From: an uncultured Collinsella sp.
GTDB lineage: Bacteria; Actinomycetota; Coriobacteriia; Coriobacteriales; Coriobacteriaceae
DNA length: 54,699 nucleotides
Assembly (NCBI GenBank): GCA_934658705.1
Contig: CAKUHP010000009.1
Coordinates: 1-54,699 of the forward strand
Direction of reading: 5' to 3'
Of the stretch, positions 34,987 to 44,064 are shown piece after piece. The notes under the pieces are model-generated. The model was not told the DNA's origin and did no database searches. It worked only from the letters and a program-made list of their open reading frames with translations. Positions within the stretch are counted from its first letter, which is position 1. Each line of letters opens with the position of its first letter. The position numbers and the translations under genes were made by a program.

Positions 34987-36069
34987 CTAATACGGCAGAA
35001 GCCCCACCTTTTCACGCTTCTTTTCCGAGCGATCGAACTCGATGCGATGGGCCTCAAGAAACACCGTATTGGGTCGCCACTGATGTTCATTCGGCTGCCT
35101 TAGCGTCGCACCCGCAAAGGAAGCGTAATCGGTCTTATCCAGCAAGTACGAACCACACAGCCGATATTCACCGCAAACAGGCTCAAACGAAATCAGATGA
35201 GCATCGAATAAGGCATGTAAGTCGCGCCGAAGCAGAATGCCATTGCTGGCAACCTGCGATTTAGGGCCCGAGTAATTCTCGATATGTGCAGCCTCCAGAG
35301 CTTCGCTGACGCCGCAGTCCGACACCGCGCAACGGCCGTCATAGGCGGCAACGAGCTGCTTGCGGAACCATTGTTGCCCCAGTCGCTCGCGCCTTAACGC
35401 ATAGCGGACCTTTTCGTCGTCGGTCGCACCCTGTCCGGCAAACTCAATATCGACGGGCATGTGCTTCAAATAGCTCATGTCGGGCGCAAAACGGGGGTCT
35501 GGACCACCCTTATGAACAGGTCCGTGCAACACAAACCAGCCGTTTTCGGGCTCGAACCGCTCAACAAACGCAAGGCCGAGCACCTTATAGCCCACCTCGG
35601 TTGCAAATATGACTCCGACTGGAACGCCACATTCCATGCAGTTGAGCATCTTCCGGTTGTAATTCTGGTCCCGAAAACCAACGGTACCCGGCGCTTGAAC
35701 CGAGTACTTAATGACCCACGTACCATCGCCCAAATAGAGCGGAGGCACATCGGTATAGAAGCTCTTTTTAGAGTTATGAACCGAGAGAGCGAAGGTCTTA
35801 TTAGGGTCTTGCTTCACCTTATCCTGGCCCGGCCAGAAGATCCCTGAATCCCGCGTTACGGGAAAGAGGTCCGAGCCAATTCTCAAACGATACTGATACT
35901 GAGGGCTTTCTTCCTTGGTGTGGTGCGGAAGGCTGGTCCAAACGCCGCCGCGCTGCTCCTCGCTCAGAAACCACTCCCACGCCTCAACGTACTCGGAAGG
36001 CACGAGGCTGCAAGCGCGGTCATAGCTAGGTCCATCCATCAACGGAACAGCAAGGTCAATGTCGTTCAT
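34987..36069 (-). CDS. HNH endonuclease
   Basis: A 360-residue protein. The C-terminal HNH domain is clear: CAVSDCGVSEALEAAHI, NGILLRRDLHALFDAHLISF (about 252-300) with the His-Asn-His set and a Cys pair. The N-terminal 200 residues are a beta-rich domain with GVPVGVIFA and YKVLGLAFVE, resembling the YDG/EVE-like recognition parts of stand-alone modification-dependent nucleases. Role as a defence nuclease is inferred. ATG at 36069 follows AGGTG. GC is lower than average for the window. Confidence 0.8.
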   Translation of the reverse strand: MNDIDLAVPLMDGPSYDRACSLVPSEYVEAWEWFLSEEQRGGVWTSLPHHTKEESPQYQYRLRIGSDLFPVTRDSGIFWPGQDKVKQDPNKTFALSVHNSKKSFYTDVPPLYLGDGTWVIKYSVQAPGTVGFRDQNYNRKMLNCMECGVPVGVIFATEVGYKVLGLAFVERFEPENGWFVLHGPVHKGGPDPRFAPDMSYLKHMPVDIEFAGQGATDDEKVRYALRRERLGQQWFRKQLVAAYDGRCAVSDCGVSEALEAAHIENYSGPKSQVASNGILLRRDLHALFDAHLISFEPVCGEYRLCGSYLLDKTDYASFAGATLRQPNEHQWRPNTVFLEAHRIEFDRSEKKREKVGLLPY

Positions 36070-36284
36070 CGCCAGCACCTACAACCATACGAACGCGAGT
36101 CATGCTCCTCAATAATATGGCCGGGAGTCAGTTATTGCGAGATCACATTCCGCGATCGGCACATCGTTGATGCTCTCGGTTTGCCGCTGGCGCGCTTGTA
36201 CCCCGCTACCCCACTCCCCTGTATACTGATGTAGCACGTGTTTCATCCGGGCTTGTTGTGCCGGATCGTTCATGGGAGGGTCTT

Positions 36285-36788
36285 GTGGCTGCTTCGAATC
36301 CGCCCAAGGGGAGCGTTTCCTCCTCGTCCATCAAACCGGTTACGCGCAAGGCCGTGCGGTGCCAGCGCGAGGTTGCCTGGCTTGTCACGCAGGCCGCAGG
36401 CAGGCTCGTGGCGACCACGGAAGACGTCAATGCACCCACGCCGAGCTTTGTATTGGCAGCGGCACTCGAGCGCGTGCGCCAGTTAGAACTTGCCGCACAG
36501 GAAGCCGGCAGCGCCCTTGACTACCAGGGCACCATGGCACCCGACCTGTCCACGTTTTGCCGCATGGCCAAGCTGCCTTCCGCACCCAACGCGCTTTCGG
36601 ACGCAGGCTACATGTTTACGCTTTCGGGCGCGGAGCTCATCCGCGACATCTATGCAAACTGCAGCGAGCTTACCGAGCGCCACGTCTTTGACGCTGCCGA
36701 GATCAAGCCGGGATACGCCATCAAGCTGGTTCTTAGGCTGTTCTTGATGGACAGCTCGGGGCCATGCCAGCGTAAGCCAAGTCTTTAG
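36285..36788 (+). CDS. Hypothetical protein
   Basis: A 167-residue soluble protein. GTG at 36285 is chosen from the preceding GGGAGGG; a longer frame starts at 36258. It opens with a Ser/Lys-rich tail, followed by helices (AVRCQREVAWLVTQAAGRLVATT) and a region FCRMAKLPSAPNALSDAGYMF. I do not recognise a family. A TATACT at 36222-36227 may be its -10. Related motifs GAGTCAGTTATTG (36130) and GAGTCGGTTATTG (36839) flank it. Confidence 0.6.
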   Translation: MAASNPPKGSVSSSSIKPVTRKAVRCQREVAWLVTQAAGRLVATTEDVNAPTPSFVLAAALERVRQLELAAQEAGSALDYQGTMAPDLSTFCRMAKLPSAPNALSDAGYMFTLSGAELIRDIYANCSELTERHVFDAAEIKPGYAIKLVLRLFLMDSSGPCQRKPSL

Positions 36789-36866
36789 CATCGCCGTCGA
36801 CTGGGCAACAACCGCCTTACCTTAGCGAGCGTCAATCGAGAGTCGGTTATTGGGTCACTTCGTCCA

Positions 36867-38342
36867 CTAACGCATCTGCTCTGCGTGCTCCGTTAGCCGG
36901 TACTTGCGGTTGCGGCTCGTCGCTGGCGCTGTGGGCTCAAGCTCGCCTTGAGCAATGAGCGTGTTGACGCGCGACCTAACCTGGGAAATGGTGAGCCCCG
37001 TGCGCTCTGCCAGCTCGCGCGTCCCCAGCTCACCGTAGCGTTTGAGCGCCGTCACGATTAAGTCCCCGCCATGATCGATCTGTGCAACTTTCGCTCGGTA
37101 GAGAACAACCTTAAAGCGGTCGAATCCCGGGCAGAACAGGGGCTCGGCCAAACCATTCGCACGCATGGCGTCAATCATCATCGGAATGCCCGAGCCATCG
37201 CCCTCAGCCGGCGAACCTGCGCCATCCGGCAGCGGAACAATCGACATGAGTTTCACGAGCGTCGCGTTGCGGCATCGGGAGCTACCGTCAAACAAGTTCT
37301 CGCGAGTCTTTCCTCCGTATAGGCCACCCGGGTTCGTCACCTCGACGCGATCGTCGAAAACGTCGACGGCAATCGACTGTCCACAGAATCGATCCCCGTA
37401 TTCTCGATGGATTACGGCGTTGGCGATTGCCTCGCGCAGAACTTCCTCGGGAATCTCCAGCGAGTCAACACGCGAGACGCCTTGGATGGTCGAGGTTCGC
37501 CGCATATTCTTGGCGACGGCTGCGACGGCATCCGAGATCATCTCGCCCAACGTTCCCTCGCAGATTGTGCGGTCCATGAACCTCAGCGATCCCGCCGCGC
37601 CTTTCTGAGTCCCCGCATGAACAGCCACGTCGATAAAGAGCTTGGGATAGAACTGCTGCGGGTAGGTGCCCACAGCCAAGAGTCCGGCCTTAGTGACGTT
37701 ACCTTGGGAATCAAAGATATTTAGGCGCTCCAGCTTCGTTTTCTCGTCCGACGCGCCTCGCATTGCCCGGGGCGTCAATGAGAAAGCGCGCTCTATCGTG
37801 CGGTCGACCAGGGCCTCGTCGAGATCGCTTGCAACTGCACCTGGCACCGCATCGCGATCGCTGGGGCTCGTCCATTCGTACGACGACAAGGACAGGACCT
37901 CGGTCGACGAGAGCGGAACATCTTTGTCGTCGATGCGCTTGTAGCTGCCGCCCTGGGCGCCGCGCTCTATTACATAGCAGGGCTTGCTCGACGGATCGAG
38001 CTCCTCAATCGTGATAACGAGAACAATGGTGCCCTGGAGCTCCACTCGCTCAATCGTGTATTTGGGCGGATTGGCCAGCTTTCCTCGGCCGCCCGCATCG
38101 CCCATGCCTGCCACAAATTGGTTGAGCACCTTCTCAGTTTCGAAATTCTCGACTGGGACAAAGCCCGCGCGCTCGCTCACGCCGAGCACGATGATTCCGC
38201 CGGCGGTGTTCGCGAATGCGCTTACCGTTTCCCATACGTCGCGGGAAAGCGTCGTGGCGCTCTCCTTCACTTCGACGTTAAGATCATCCGAACCCATGCG
38301 CCTTAAAGACTCGAGCAGATCAGCCAGCTCGCTTTCGTTCAT
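36867..38342 (-). CDS. AlbA_2 (Schlafen-like) ATP-binding regulator
   Basis: A 491-residue protein. The N-terminal AlbA_2 domain (about 18-135) carries EVKESATTLSRDVWETVSAF and ANTAGGIIVLGVSE. The middle (about 150-400) resembles the RecG-like/HATPase_c_4 region with EIPEEVLREAIANAVIHREY and VEVTNPGGLYGG. The C terminus is a winged helix (ALKRYGELGTRELAERTGLTISQVRSRV). Such proteins act as transcription regulators or stress proteins. The ATG at 38342 is preferred; 38348 is also possible behind AAGGGC. The repeated operator-like array 64-300 nt upstream may be its own control region. Confidence 0.8.
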   Translation of the reverse strand: MNESELADLLESLRRMGSDDLNVEVKESATTLSRDVWETVSAFANTAGGIIVLGVSERAGFVPVENFETEKVLNQFVAGMGDAGGRGKLANPPKYTIERVELQGTIVLVITIEELDPSSKPCYVIERGAQGGSYKRIDDKDVPLSSTEVLSLSSYEWTSPSDRDAVPGAVASDLDEALVDRTIERAFSLTPRAMRGASDEKTKLERLNIFDSQGNVTKAGLLAVGTYPQQFYPKLFIDVAVHAGTQKGAAGSLRFMDRTICEGTLGEMISDAVAAVAKNMRRTSTIQGVSRVDSLEIPEEVLREAIANAVIHREYGDRFCGQSIAVDVFDDRVEVTNPGGLYGGKTRENLFDGSSRCRNATLVKLMSIVPLPDGAGSPAEGDGSGIPMMIDAMRANGLAEPLFCPGFDRFKVVLYRAKVAQIDHGGDLIVTALKRYGELGTRELAERTGLTISQVRSRVNTLIAQGELEPTAPATSRNRKYRLTEHAEQMR

Positions 38343-38405
38343 CTGCATGCCCTTTCGCTCGGTCCTGCGGAGAATGCCACGGATATATTTTCCCTCGTCT
38401 CTCAG

Positions 38406-38477
38406 TTATCTCTCGTAATTATCTCTCGTCTTTCTCTTTATCTCTCGTCTCGGAGATGAGTGAGAGATGAGAGATAA
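38406..38477. repeat. Operator-like array, copy 1
   Basis: TTATCTCTCGT occurs at 38406, 38419 and 38438, and an inverted copy ATGAGAGATAA at 38467-38477. The last two can form a 14-bp hairpin. It lies upstream of the AlbA_2 gene. Confidence 0.7.
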
Positions 38478-38571
38478 ACTATCTACTATTTGCTTCATTA
38501 AAACATGTTTTTACTGGTAGAACAATCAGTGTTTGATGATTCGATTCGTTATTTGTCTCTTAGCAGCACTG

Positions 38572-38643
38572 TTATCTCTCGTGATTATCTCTCATCTATC
38601 TCTTTATCTCTCGGCTTAGAGATGAGTGAGAGACGAGAGATGC
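38572..38643. repeat. Operator-like array, copy 2
   Basis: TTATCTCTCGT at 38572, TTATCTCTCAT at 38585, TTATCTCTCGG at 38604 and an inverted copy at 38633-38643. Spacings (13, 19, 29) are the same as in copy 1, 166 bp away. Confidence 0.7.
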
Positions 38644-38682
38644 ATGAGTGATGGATGAGCGTGGGTTATTGGACGGCTGGAA

Positions 38683-38805
38683 AATGAGAGTGGATTTTTG
38701 GACGGTTTTTTTGCGTTTGGAGGCTGATTTCGTCCGAAAATCCACTCTCATTCGGCGGGCGTCCGGATTTCCACGCTGGTCCGTCCGAAAATCCACGCTT
38801 GTGCC
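38683..38805. repeat. Inverted and tandem repeats upstream of the M16C peptidase
   Basis: 38683-38704 and 38731-38752 form a 22-bp inverted repeat with one T-G pair. The right arm motif CGTCCGAAAATCCAC recurs at 38782 and, altered, at 38760. No gene is supported in 38349-38939; this and the operator arrays fill most of it. Confidence 0.6.
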
Positions 38806-38939
38806 GCGAGGCGGGCCAGGTCGCATCGACTTCCCAGCGGCATTACCGCCAGTTCGTCGCAGGCGCGGCGCTCCATATGGGTATACTCACGGGGATTCGA
38901 CTCGATTCGCCCCCGTTGGGGCGTCAAAGGAGACTGCAT

Positions 38940-41900
38940 ATGTCCACTACCTCAACCGATCCGCGCGCTGCCGCTGCCGTGCTGCTGGTTCCCGGCACCA
39001 CCTGCCACGGCTTTGCCGTCGAGCGCTGCGAGGCCGTGCCCGAGCTCGACTCGGACGCCTACGTGCTGCGCCACACCGCCTCGGGCGCGCGCCTGCTGTA
39101 CCTGGCATGCGACGACGAGAACAAGGCCTTCGCCATTGGCTTTAAGACGCCGCCGGCCGATTCCACCGGCGTGTTCCATATTCTTGAGCACTCGGTGCTG
39201 TGCGGGTCGGCCAAGTTTCCCGTCAAGGAGCCGTTCGTCGATCTAATCAAGAGCTCCATGCAGACGTTCCTCAACGCCATGACCTACCCTGACAAGACTA
39301 TCTACCCGGTTGCCACCACCAACGAGCAGGATCTGTACAACCTGATGGATGTGTACCTGGACGCGGTGTTTAATCCGGCCATCTACACCAAGCCCACCAT
39401 TTTTGAGCAGGAGGGCTGGCACTACGAGCTGGACCTGCCGGAGGGTGAGGGCTGCGAGGGCGACGCCGGTGAGGCCCGCGCCCAGGACCTGCGCGCGGGC
39501 ACGCTGCGCTATAACGGCGTGGTGTTCAATGAGATGAAAGGCGCGCTGTCCGATCCTATGAGCGTGCTGGACGACGCCGTCAACGCCGCGCTCTACCCCG
39601 ATACCGCCTATGCGCACGAGAGCGGCGGTGACCCGCGCGCGATCCCCGCGCTCACCTACGAGCAGTTCCTGGACACGCACGCGCGCCACTACAATCCTTC
39701 CAACTCTTATATAACGCTCTACGGCGATATGGATGTGGACCGTGCGCTGGCATTTTTGGACGAGCGCTACCTGTCGCAGTCGAGCGCCGCGAGCCGCCGC
39801 ATGGACGCCGCCGTTGCCGCCGGCGAGGATCCGTCTGCGCTGGCGCCCAACCCGCTTGACGCGCAGGCGCCCGTGACCTGCGAGTACAAGCGCGTCGAGA
39901 TGGCCACCACGCCCGAGAATGCCCTGGTGGGCCTGGGTCTGGTGCTTGGTAACGCGCTCGACCGCAAGCGCACGATCGCGGCGGATATCCTGTTCGAGGC
40001 GCTGCTGGGCTCCAACGAGGCTCCGGTCAAGAAGGCTATCCTGGCGGCAGGCCTGGGCGGCAACGTGGTGAGCTACACCGCTGCCGAGTGCCTGCAGCCC
40101 TACGAGCTCATCATGCTGCAAAACGCGCAGCCCGGCGTGGCGCGCGAGCTGCGCCGCGTGTTCCAGGACGCCTGCCGCGACCTGTGCGAGCACGGCGTTC
40201 CGCGCGAGCGCCTGGAGGCCATCATCAGCAGCAACGAGTACGACCTGCGCCAGCGCGACTACGGCATCGCCGACGGCGTGGCCATTGCGTGCGACGCGCT
40301 GAGCACGTGGCTCTACGATGACGACGCCGCGACGCTGGCGCTCAAGTACGGCCCGGTGTACGAGGAGCTGCGCGGCGAGCTGGACGGCAGCTACTTTGAG
40401 GACCTGCTGCGCGAGCTGGTGCTGGAGAACGATCACATGGCGCTCGTCGAGCTGGTGCCGGTGGACGCCGCCGAGGGCGCAGAGAGCGCCGAGGCCGCAG
40501 AGCTTGCCGCCAAGCGCGACGCCATGACCGATGCCGAGCTGGCCGACGTGGTTGCGCGCACGGCCGCGCTGCGCGCCGCGCAGGAGGCCGAGGACACGCC
40601 CGAGGACAAGGCAACGCTGCCGCGCCTGCGCGTGTCCGACATTGGCGAGGCGCGCCCCGAGCCGCCGCTGGTCGTGGACACGACCGCGCCCATCCCCTGC
40701 CTGCGCCACGGCATCCCCACCAACCGCTTGGCCTACGCCATGCAGTATTTCGACCTGAGCTGCGTCTCGTTTGAGGACCTGCCCTACGTGACGCTGCTCT
40801 GCCGCCTGCTTAAGCAGCTGCCCACGCGCGAGCATTCGGCCGAGGAGCTCGACAACCTGCTCGCCGGCAAGCTGGGCTTTTTGAGCTTTACGACCGAGGT
40901 CATGACGCAACCCGACGTGGACGGCGTGCGCCCCTACCTGCTGGTGAGCGCCGGCGCCCTGTCCGAGAAGATCGATGCGCTGGCGAGCCTGCCGCGCGAG
41001 GTGTGGTCGAGCACGCTTTTGGCAGACGCCGACGCCGACCGCGTGCGCGACGTGCTCACGCAGATTCGCATTGGGCTTGAACAGGGCTTTATCAACAACG
41101 GCCACTCGGCGGCGCTGGGCCGCGCGATGAGCTACAGCTCGCCTTCGGCCGTGGTGCGCGAGCAGCTTTCGGGCGTGGACTTCTACCTGTTCCTGCGCGA
41201 TCTGCTCGAGCACTTTGACGAGCGCCTGGACGGCCTGCGCGCCAAGCTTGCCGAGCTGGCGGGCCGCATCTTTGTGGCCGATGGCTGCCTGGCGAGCTTT
41301 ACCGGCAGCGACGAGGACTTTAACGCATACTGGGCCGCCGCGGGCGACCTGGGGCTGGGCGCGGGCGACGGCGCTGATGCAGGCCGCGACGCGCTCGTGG
41401 TGCCGGCGCCGTGCGACCGCCACGAGGCCTTTGTCATCCCCAGCGACATTTGCTTTGCGGCAAGCGCGTGCGACCCGCGTCGCATGGGCATTGACGTGAC
41501 GGGCGCCTGGGCAGTGGCTGCCAACGCACTCTCCTACGACTACCTGTGGAACGAAATCCGTGTGAAGGGCGGCGCGTACGGTTGCGGATTCCGCGCGGCC
41601 GGCGAGCGCCAGACGGCGTTCTACACCTACCGCGATCCGGCGATCGACCCTTCAATTGAGCGCGTGGAGCGCGCCGGTGAGTGGCTCGGCAGCTTTGAGC
41701 CCGACGAGGCCGCCTTTGAGGGCTTTATCGTGAGCTGCGTGAGCGGCATGGACGCGCCGGTGAAGCCGTACGCGCTCACCAAGCGCCGCAACACGACCTA
41801 CCTGGCGGGGCTCGATCCGCACGCCCGCGAGGAGCGTCGCGCCCAGATGCTCGGCGCCACGCCCGCTGAGCTGCGCTCGCTCGGCGCCGACGTGACGCGC

Positions 41901-41993
41901 ATCGCAGCCGAGTCGCCGACCTGCGTCTTTGGCGGCCGCGAAGTCATCGCCAAGAGCAACGCCGGCTTTAACGTAGTCGACCTGCTGGCCTAA
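38940..41993 (+). CDS. M16C family insulinase-like metallopeptidase (PreP-type)
   Basis: A 1017-residue peptidase. The inverted zinc motif H80-I-L-E83-H84 (GVFHILEHSVLCGS) is near the N terminus, with MTYPDKTIYPVATTNEQDLYNLMDVYLDAVF following and NEMKGALSDP as the downstream region supplying the third ligand. The second half holds the inactive-like M16C_assoc and C-terminal domains, with VKGGAYGCGFRA. Length matches presequence-protease-like enzymes that degrade peptides. No signal peptide, so cytoplasmic. AAAGGAG precedes the ATG. It stands alone, divergent from the AlbA_2 gene. Confidence 0.95.
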   Translation: MSTTSTDPRAAAAVLLVPGTTCHGFAVERCEAVPELDSDAYVLRHTASGARLLYLACDDENKAFAIGFKTPPADSTGVFHILEHSVLCGSAKFPVKEPFVDLIKSSMQTFLNAMTYPDKTIYPVATTNEQDLYNLMDVYLDAVFNPAIYTKPTIFEQEGWHYELDLPEGEGCEGDAGEARAQDLRAGTLRYNGVVFNEMKGALSDPMSVLDDAVNAALYPDTAYAHESGGDPRAIPALTYEQFLDTHARHYNPSNSYITLYGDMDVDRALAFLDERYLSQSSAASRRMDAAVAAGEDPSALAPNPLDAQAPVTCEYKRVEMATTPENALVGLGLVLGNALDRKRTIAADILFEALLGSNEAPVKKAILAAGLGGNVVSYTAAECLQPYELIMLQNAQPGVARELRRVFQDACRDLCEHGVPRERLEAIISSNEYDLRQRDYGIADGVAIACDALSTWLYDDDAATLALKYGPVYEELRGELDGSYFEDLLRELVLENDHMALVELVPVDAAEGAESAEAAELAAKRDAMTDAELADVVARTAALRAAQEAEDTPEDKATLPRLRVSDIGEARPEPPLVVDTTAPIPCLRHGIPTNRLAYAMQYFDLSCVSFEDLPYVTLLCRLLKQLPTREHSAEELDNLLAGKLGFLSFTTEVMTQPDVDGVRPYLLVSAGALSEKIDALASLPREVWSSTLLADADADRVRDVLTQIRIGLEQGFINNGHSAALGRAMSYSSPSAVVREQLSGVDFYLFLRDLLEHFDERLDGLRAKLAELAGRIFVADGCLASFTGSDEDFNAYWAAAGDLGLGAGDGADAGRDALVVPAPCDRHEAFVIPSDICFAASACDPRRMGIDVTGAWAVAANALSYDYLWNEIRVKGGAYGCGFRAAGERQTAFYTYRDPAIDPSIERVERAGEWLGSFEPDEAAFEGFIVSCVSGMDAPVKPYALTKRRNTTYLAGLDPHAREERRAQMLGATPAELRSLGADVTRIAAESPTCVFGGREVIAKSNAGFNVVDLLA

Positions 41994-41998
41994 CGCAC

Positions 41999-42037
41999 AA
42001 AGGTAGATTTTTGGGACATACCTAAAAATCTACCTTT
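41999..42037. repeat. GGGAC-core palindrome (also a terminator)
   Basis: AAAGGTAGATTTTT and AAAAATCTACCTTT (14 bp) enclose GGGACATACCT. It is followed by T-rich sequence and may terminate the M16C gene. Its left half recurs near 46571-46605. Confidence 0.75.
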
Positions 42038-42100
42038 TCTTTTTGCCGCTGCTTGGGCGGGGCGGGGCGGTCCGACTTCGGCCTGCCCCGTCCCGGCGGT

Positions 42101-42161
42101 TTATCTCGATCTGTAACATCTAGACGAGAATATCAGCTCCAGATGTTACAGATCGAGATAA
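42101..42161. repeat. 21-bp perfect palindrome
   Basis: The arm 42101-42121 (TTATCTCGATCTGTAACATC plus T) is the exact reverse complement of 42141-42161; loop 19 nt. Same family as 42181-42243. Confidence 0.8.
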
Positions 42162-42180
42162 TTCCGAATGGCGCCAGCCC

Positions 42181-42243
42181 TTTGTCTCAATCTGTAACAT
42201 CTAAGACCATTTTTGCCGAGTAACTGTTACAGATCGAGACAAA
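42181..42243. repeat. 19-bp palindrome, same family
   Basis: TTTGTCTCAATCTGTAACA (42181-42199) pairs with the arm ending at 42243 except for one A-C pair. Its core ATCTGTAACA is shared with the palindrome at 42101; the outer bases differ but still pair. Confidence 0.75.
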
Positions 42244-42270
42244 CCACCGCGGACGCCCACCCCTCAGCAA

Positions 42271-42309
42271 AAACCACCACAAAGGGGACAGGCACCTTTG
42301 TGGTGGTTT
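42271..42309. repeat. GGGGAC-core palindrome
   Basis: AAACCACCACAAAGG and CCTTTGTGGTGGTTT (15 bp) enclose GGACAGGCA. The 39 nt are identical to 44065-44103. Together with three other palindromes it fills the 41994-42321 gap. Confidence 0.85.
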
Positions 42310-42321
42310 GCGGGTGAGCTG

Positions 42322-43977
42322 TTACTTGAGGAACGGGTTTGGCGTGGCTGCCAGCGGATTGAGCTTGTACATCTTTGCAAAGCACTCGCGACCATAATCG
42401 GAATCGTTGCTCCAGCTACCCTGGTCGACGTCGTACTCCGCATCCAGGCGAATCCACTCCTCCGGCTTATTCTTCTCGCTCTTATTACAGAAGTAACGCT
42501 GGTACTCGACCTCGTGCTCAAACTCAAACTCGTCGCCCGAATCACCATCAGCGTACTCGTCGACCGCCGTCAGATTGCCGAACTCGTCGTAATAGAACTC
42601 CGCATGGCCGTCGCGCGTGGAATCGATCCGGTCGAGCTTGCCATCACTATACGAGTAATCAACCGTGGAAAACGAACCCAGCGAGCCGTAATCGTTGCCA
42701 TGCGTGTCATAGGTCACGGGCGAGATGCGCGAAATGTTTCCGTCCTTGTCGTACTCGTAGTTGAGCGTGAGTGTCCACCTCGTACCCACGGTGTCGCCCT
42801 GACAGTCCGTCGTAAAGGACGTCACGCGGCCTTTGTCGTATCCGTACGAGTAGACAACCGTGCGAGGATTGCCCGGGCCGGTCTCGGTGTCGGACACCAG
42901 GTTACCGCCCTCGTAAACGTACGTGCTCGTGCTCTCACCGTAGCCCGCATTGGTCGTCTTGTTGACCAGGTTTCCATTCGAGTCATACGTGAACACCGTG
43001 GAGGTCGACGCGTCGTCAATGGCGGCATCGCAATCGATACGCGTCAGGTTGCCGTCGGAGTCGTACATGAGCATGTTTTCATCCTCGTATTCGCCCGAGA
43101 GGAGTTGCGCGATCTCCGAAATACGATGCGACTCGTCGTGCTCAACGGCGTAGCTCATGCCGCCGCCTTGCTTGAGGCTGCTCACGCACCCCGTGACGTA
43201 ACCGTTTTCATCGCGCTCAATCTCGTACGTGCTGCCGTGCACACCGTCCTCGTCAGTACCTTCGTAGTACACCGGCAGCCACAGCTCCTCGAGCTGCGTG
43301 TCCTTAATGCCGCCGATCTTCGTGTCCTGCGGCAGCGCGAGCGTGGCAAGCTTCTTTTTGCCCGAAAGATCGACACTTTTGAGGCCTTCGGCGTTTTTGA
43401 GGTCGAGCTTCTCGATGTTATCGCAGCCGTCCAGGTTAACGACAGTGACGTTGCTCGCCGAGTTGAGGTCGACCGTCTTAAGGTCGCCGCAGCCTGAGAG
43501 GTCTAGGTTGACAAGCTTGTCCCCGCCGGATTCTACGTTGACGACATGCGGAAACGCCTTTCCCAGGCCCTGCGTCGACGCGACGCCGTCCAGCTCGACC
43601 GACGTCACCGCCTTGGCCTCGTCGCGCGAAATGCGGCCGTCGCCGTTGGTGTCGTATTTGGTCGAAACGAGCGCACGCATGCCACTGTCCGGGAAGGTCT
43701 TCTCATCGATTGCGGTGGTCGCGATCTGGGTGAAGTAAAACAGCGCGCCACCGCCGACGCCCGCCGCCATGACAAGCACCGCGGCAAGCGCGATGAGGGG
43801 CTTCTTGGAACGCTTGCGCCGCGCGGGCTGCTGCACGGGCACATATTGTTGAGGGGCGGGCGCGGCAGGCTGGGGCTGCCGCGCGGACGCGACCTGATCG
43901 GGCGCTACAGGCGCGCCGCATACGGGGCAAAAGAGGGCGTCGTCGACAAGCGGCGTGCCACACGAGCGACAAAACAT
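42322..43977 (-). CDS. Zinc-ribbon, membrane-anchored EF-hand/LRR/YD-repeat protein
   Basis: A 551-residue protein. The N terminus is a zinc ribbon (FCRSCGTPL ... FCPVCGAP, residues 2-22), then a Pro/Gln-rich linker and one membrane helix (about 61-83). The outside part has an EF-hand-like loop DTNGDGRISRDE (about 109-120), leucine-rich-type repeats (VNLDLSGCGDLKTVDL, VVNLDGCDNIEKLDL), then YD/Rhs-like repeats (MLMYDSDGNLTRI, FTYDSNGNLVNK, YEYDKDGNISRI). Function unknown; the layout suggests a surface or sensor protein. AAAGGAG precedes the ATG. Identical palindromes lie on both sides of the gene. Confidence 0.8.
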   Translation of the reverse strand: MFCRSCGTPLVDDALFCPVCGAPVAPDQVASARQPQPAAPAPQQYVPVQQPARRKRSKKPLIALAAVLVMAAGVGGGALFYFTQIATTAIDEKTFPDSGMRALVSTKYDTNGDGRISRDEAKAVTSVELDGVASTQGLGKAFPHVVNVESGGDKLVNLDLSGCGDLKTVDLNSASNVTVVNLDGCDNIEKLDLKNAEGLKSVDLSGKKKLATLALPQDTKIGGIKDTQLEELWLPVYYEGTDEDGVHGSTYEIERDENGYVTGCVSSLKQGGGMSYAVEHDESHRISEIAQLLSGEYEDENMLMYDSDGNLTRIDCDAAIDDASTSTVFTYDSNGNLVNKTTNAGYGESTSTYVYEGGNLVSDTETGPGNPRTVVYSYGYDKGRVTSFTTDCQGDTVGTRWTLTLNYEYDKDGNISRISPVTYDTHGNDYGSLGSFSTVDYSYSDGKLDRIDSTRDGHAEFYYDEFGNLTAVDEYADGDSGDEFEFEHEVEYQRYFCNKSEKNKPEEWIRLDAEYDVDQGSWSNDSDYGRECFAKMYKLNPLAATPNPFLK

Positions 43978-44064
43978 GACGGGCTCCTTTCGGTTCATTC
44001 CTTCCACCATGAAGGTAAACCGGAAACCGCGGCCCTTGTTGCGCAACAAAGCCAAACGGGACCC

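Noticed and set aside
36117..36858. Flanking repeats GAGTC(A/G)GTTATTG around the gene at 36285-36788 as a mobile unit
   Set aside because: Only 13 bases match and no terminal structure or transposase is present; kept as a note in the gene entry.
38406..38643. Possible CRISPR-like array
   Set aside because: Only two long units with internal operator-like motifs, no regular spacers and no cas genes.
38596..38826. 76-codon minus-strand frame with repeated VDFRT
   Set aside because: The peptide repeats merely reflect the DNA repeats; no ribosome site.
39243..41423. 726-codon minus-strand frame opposite the M16C peptidase
   Set aside because: Lies wholly inside a certain gene and has no start context.
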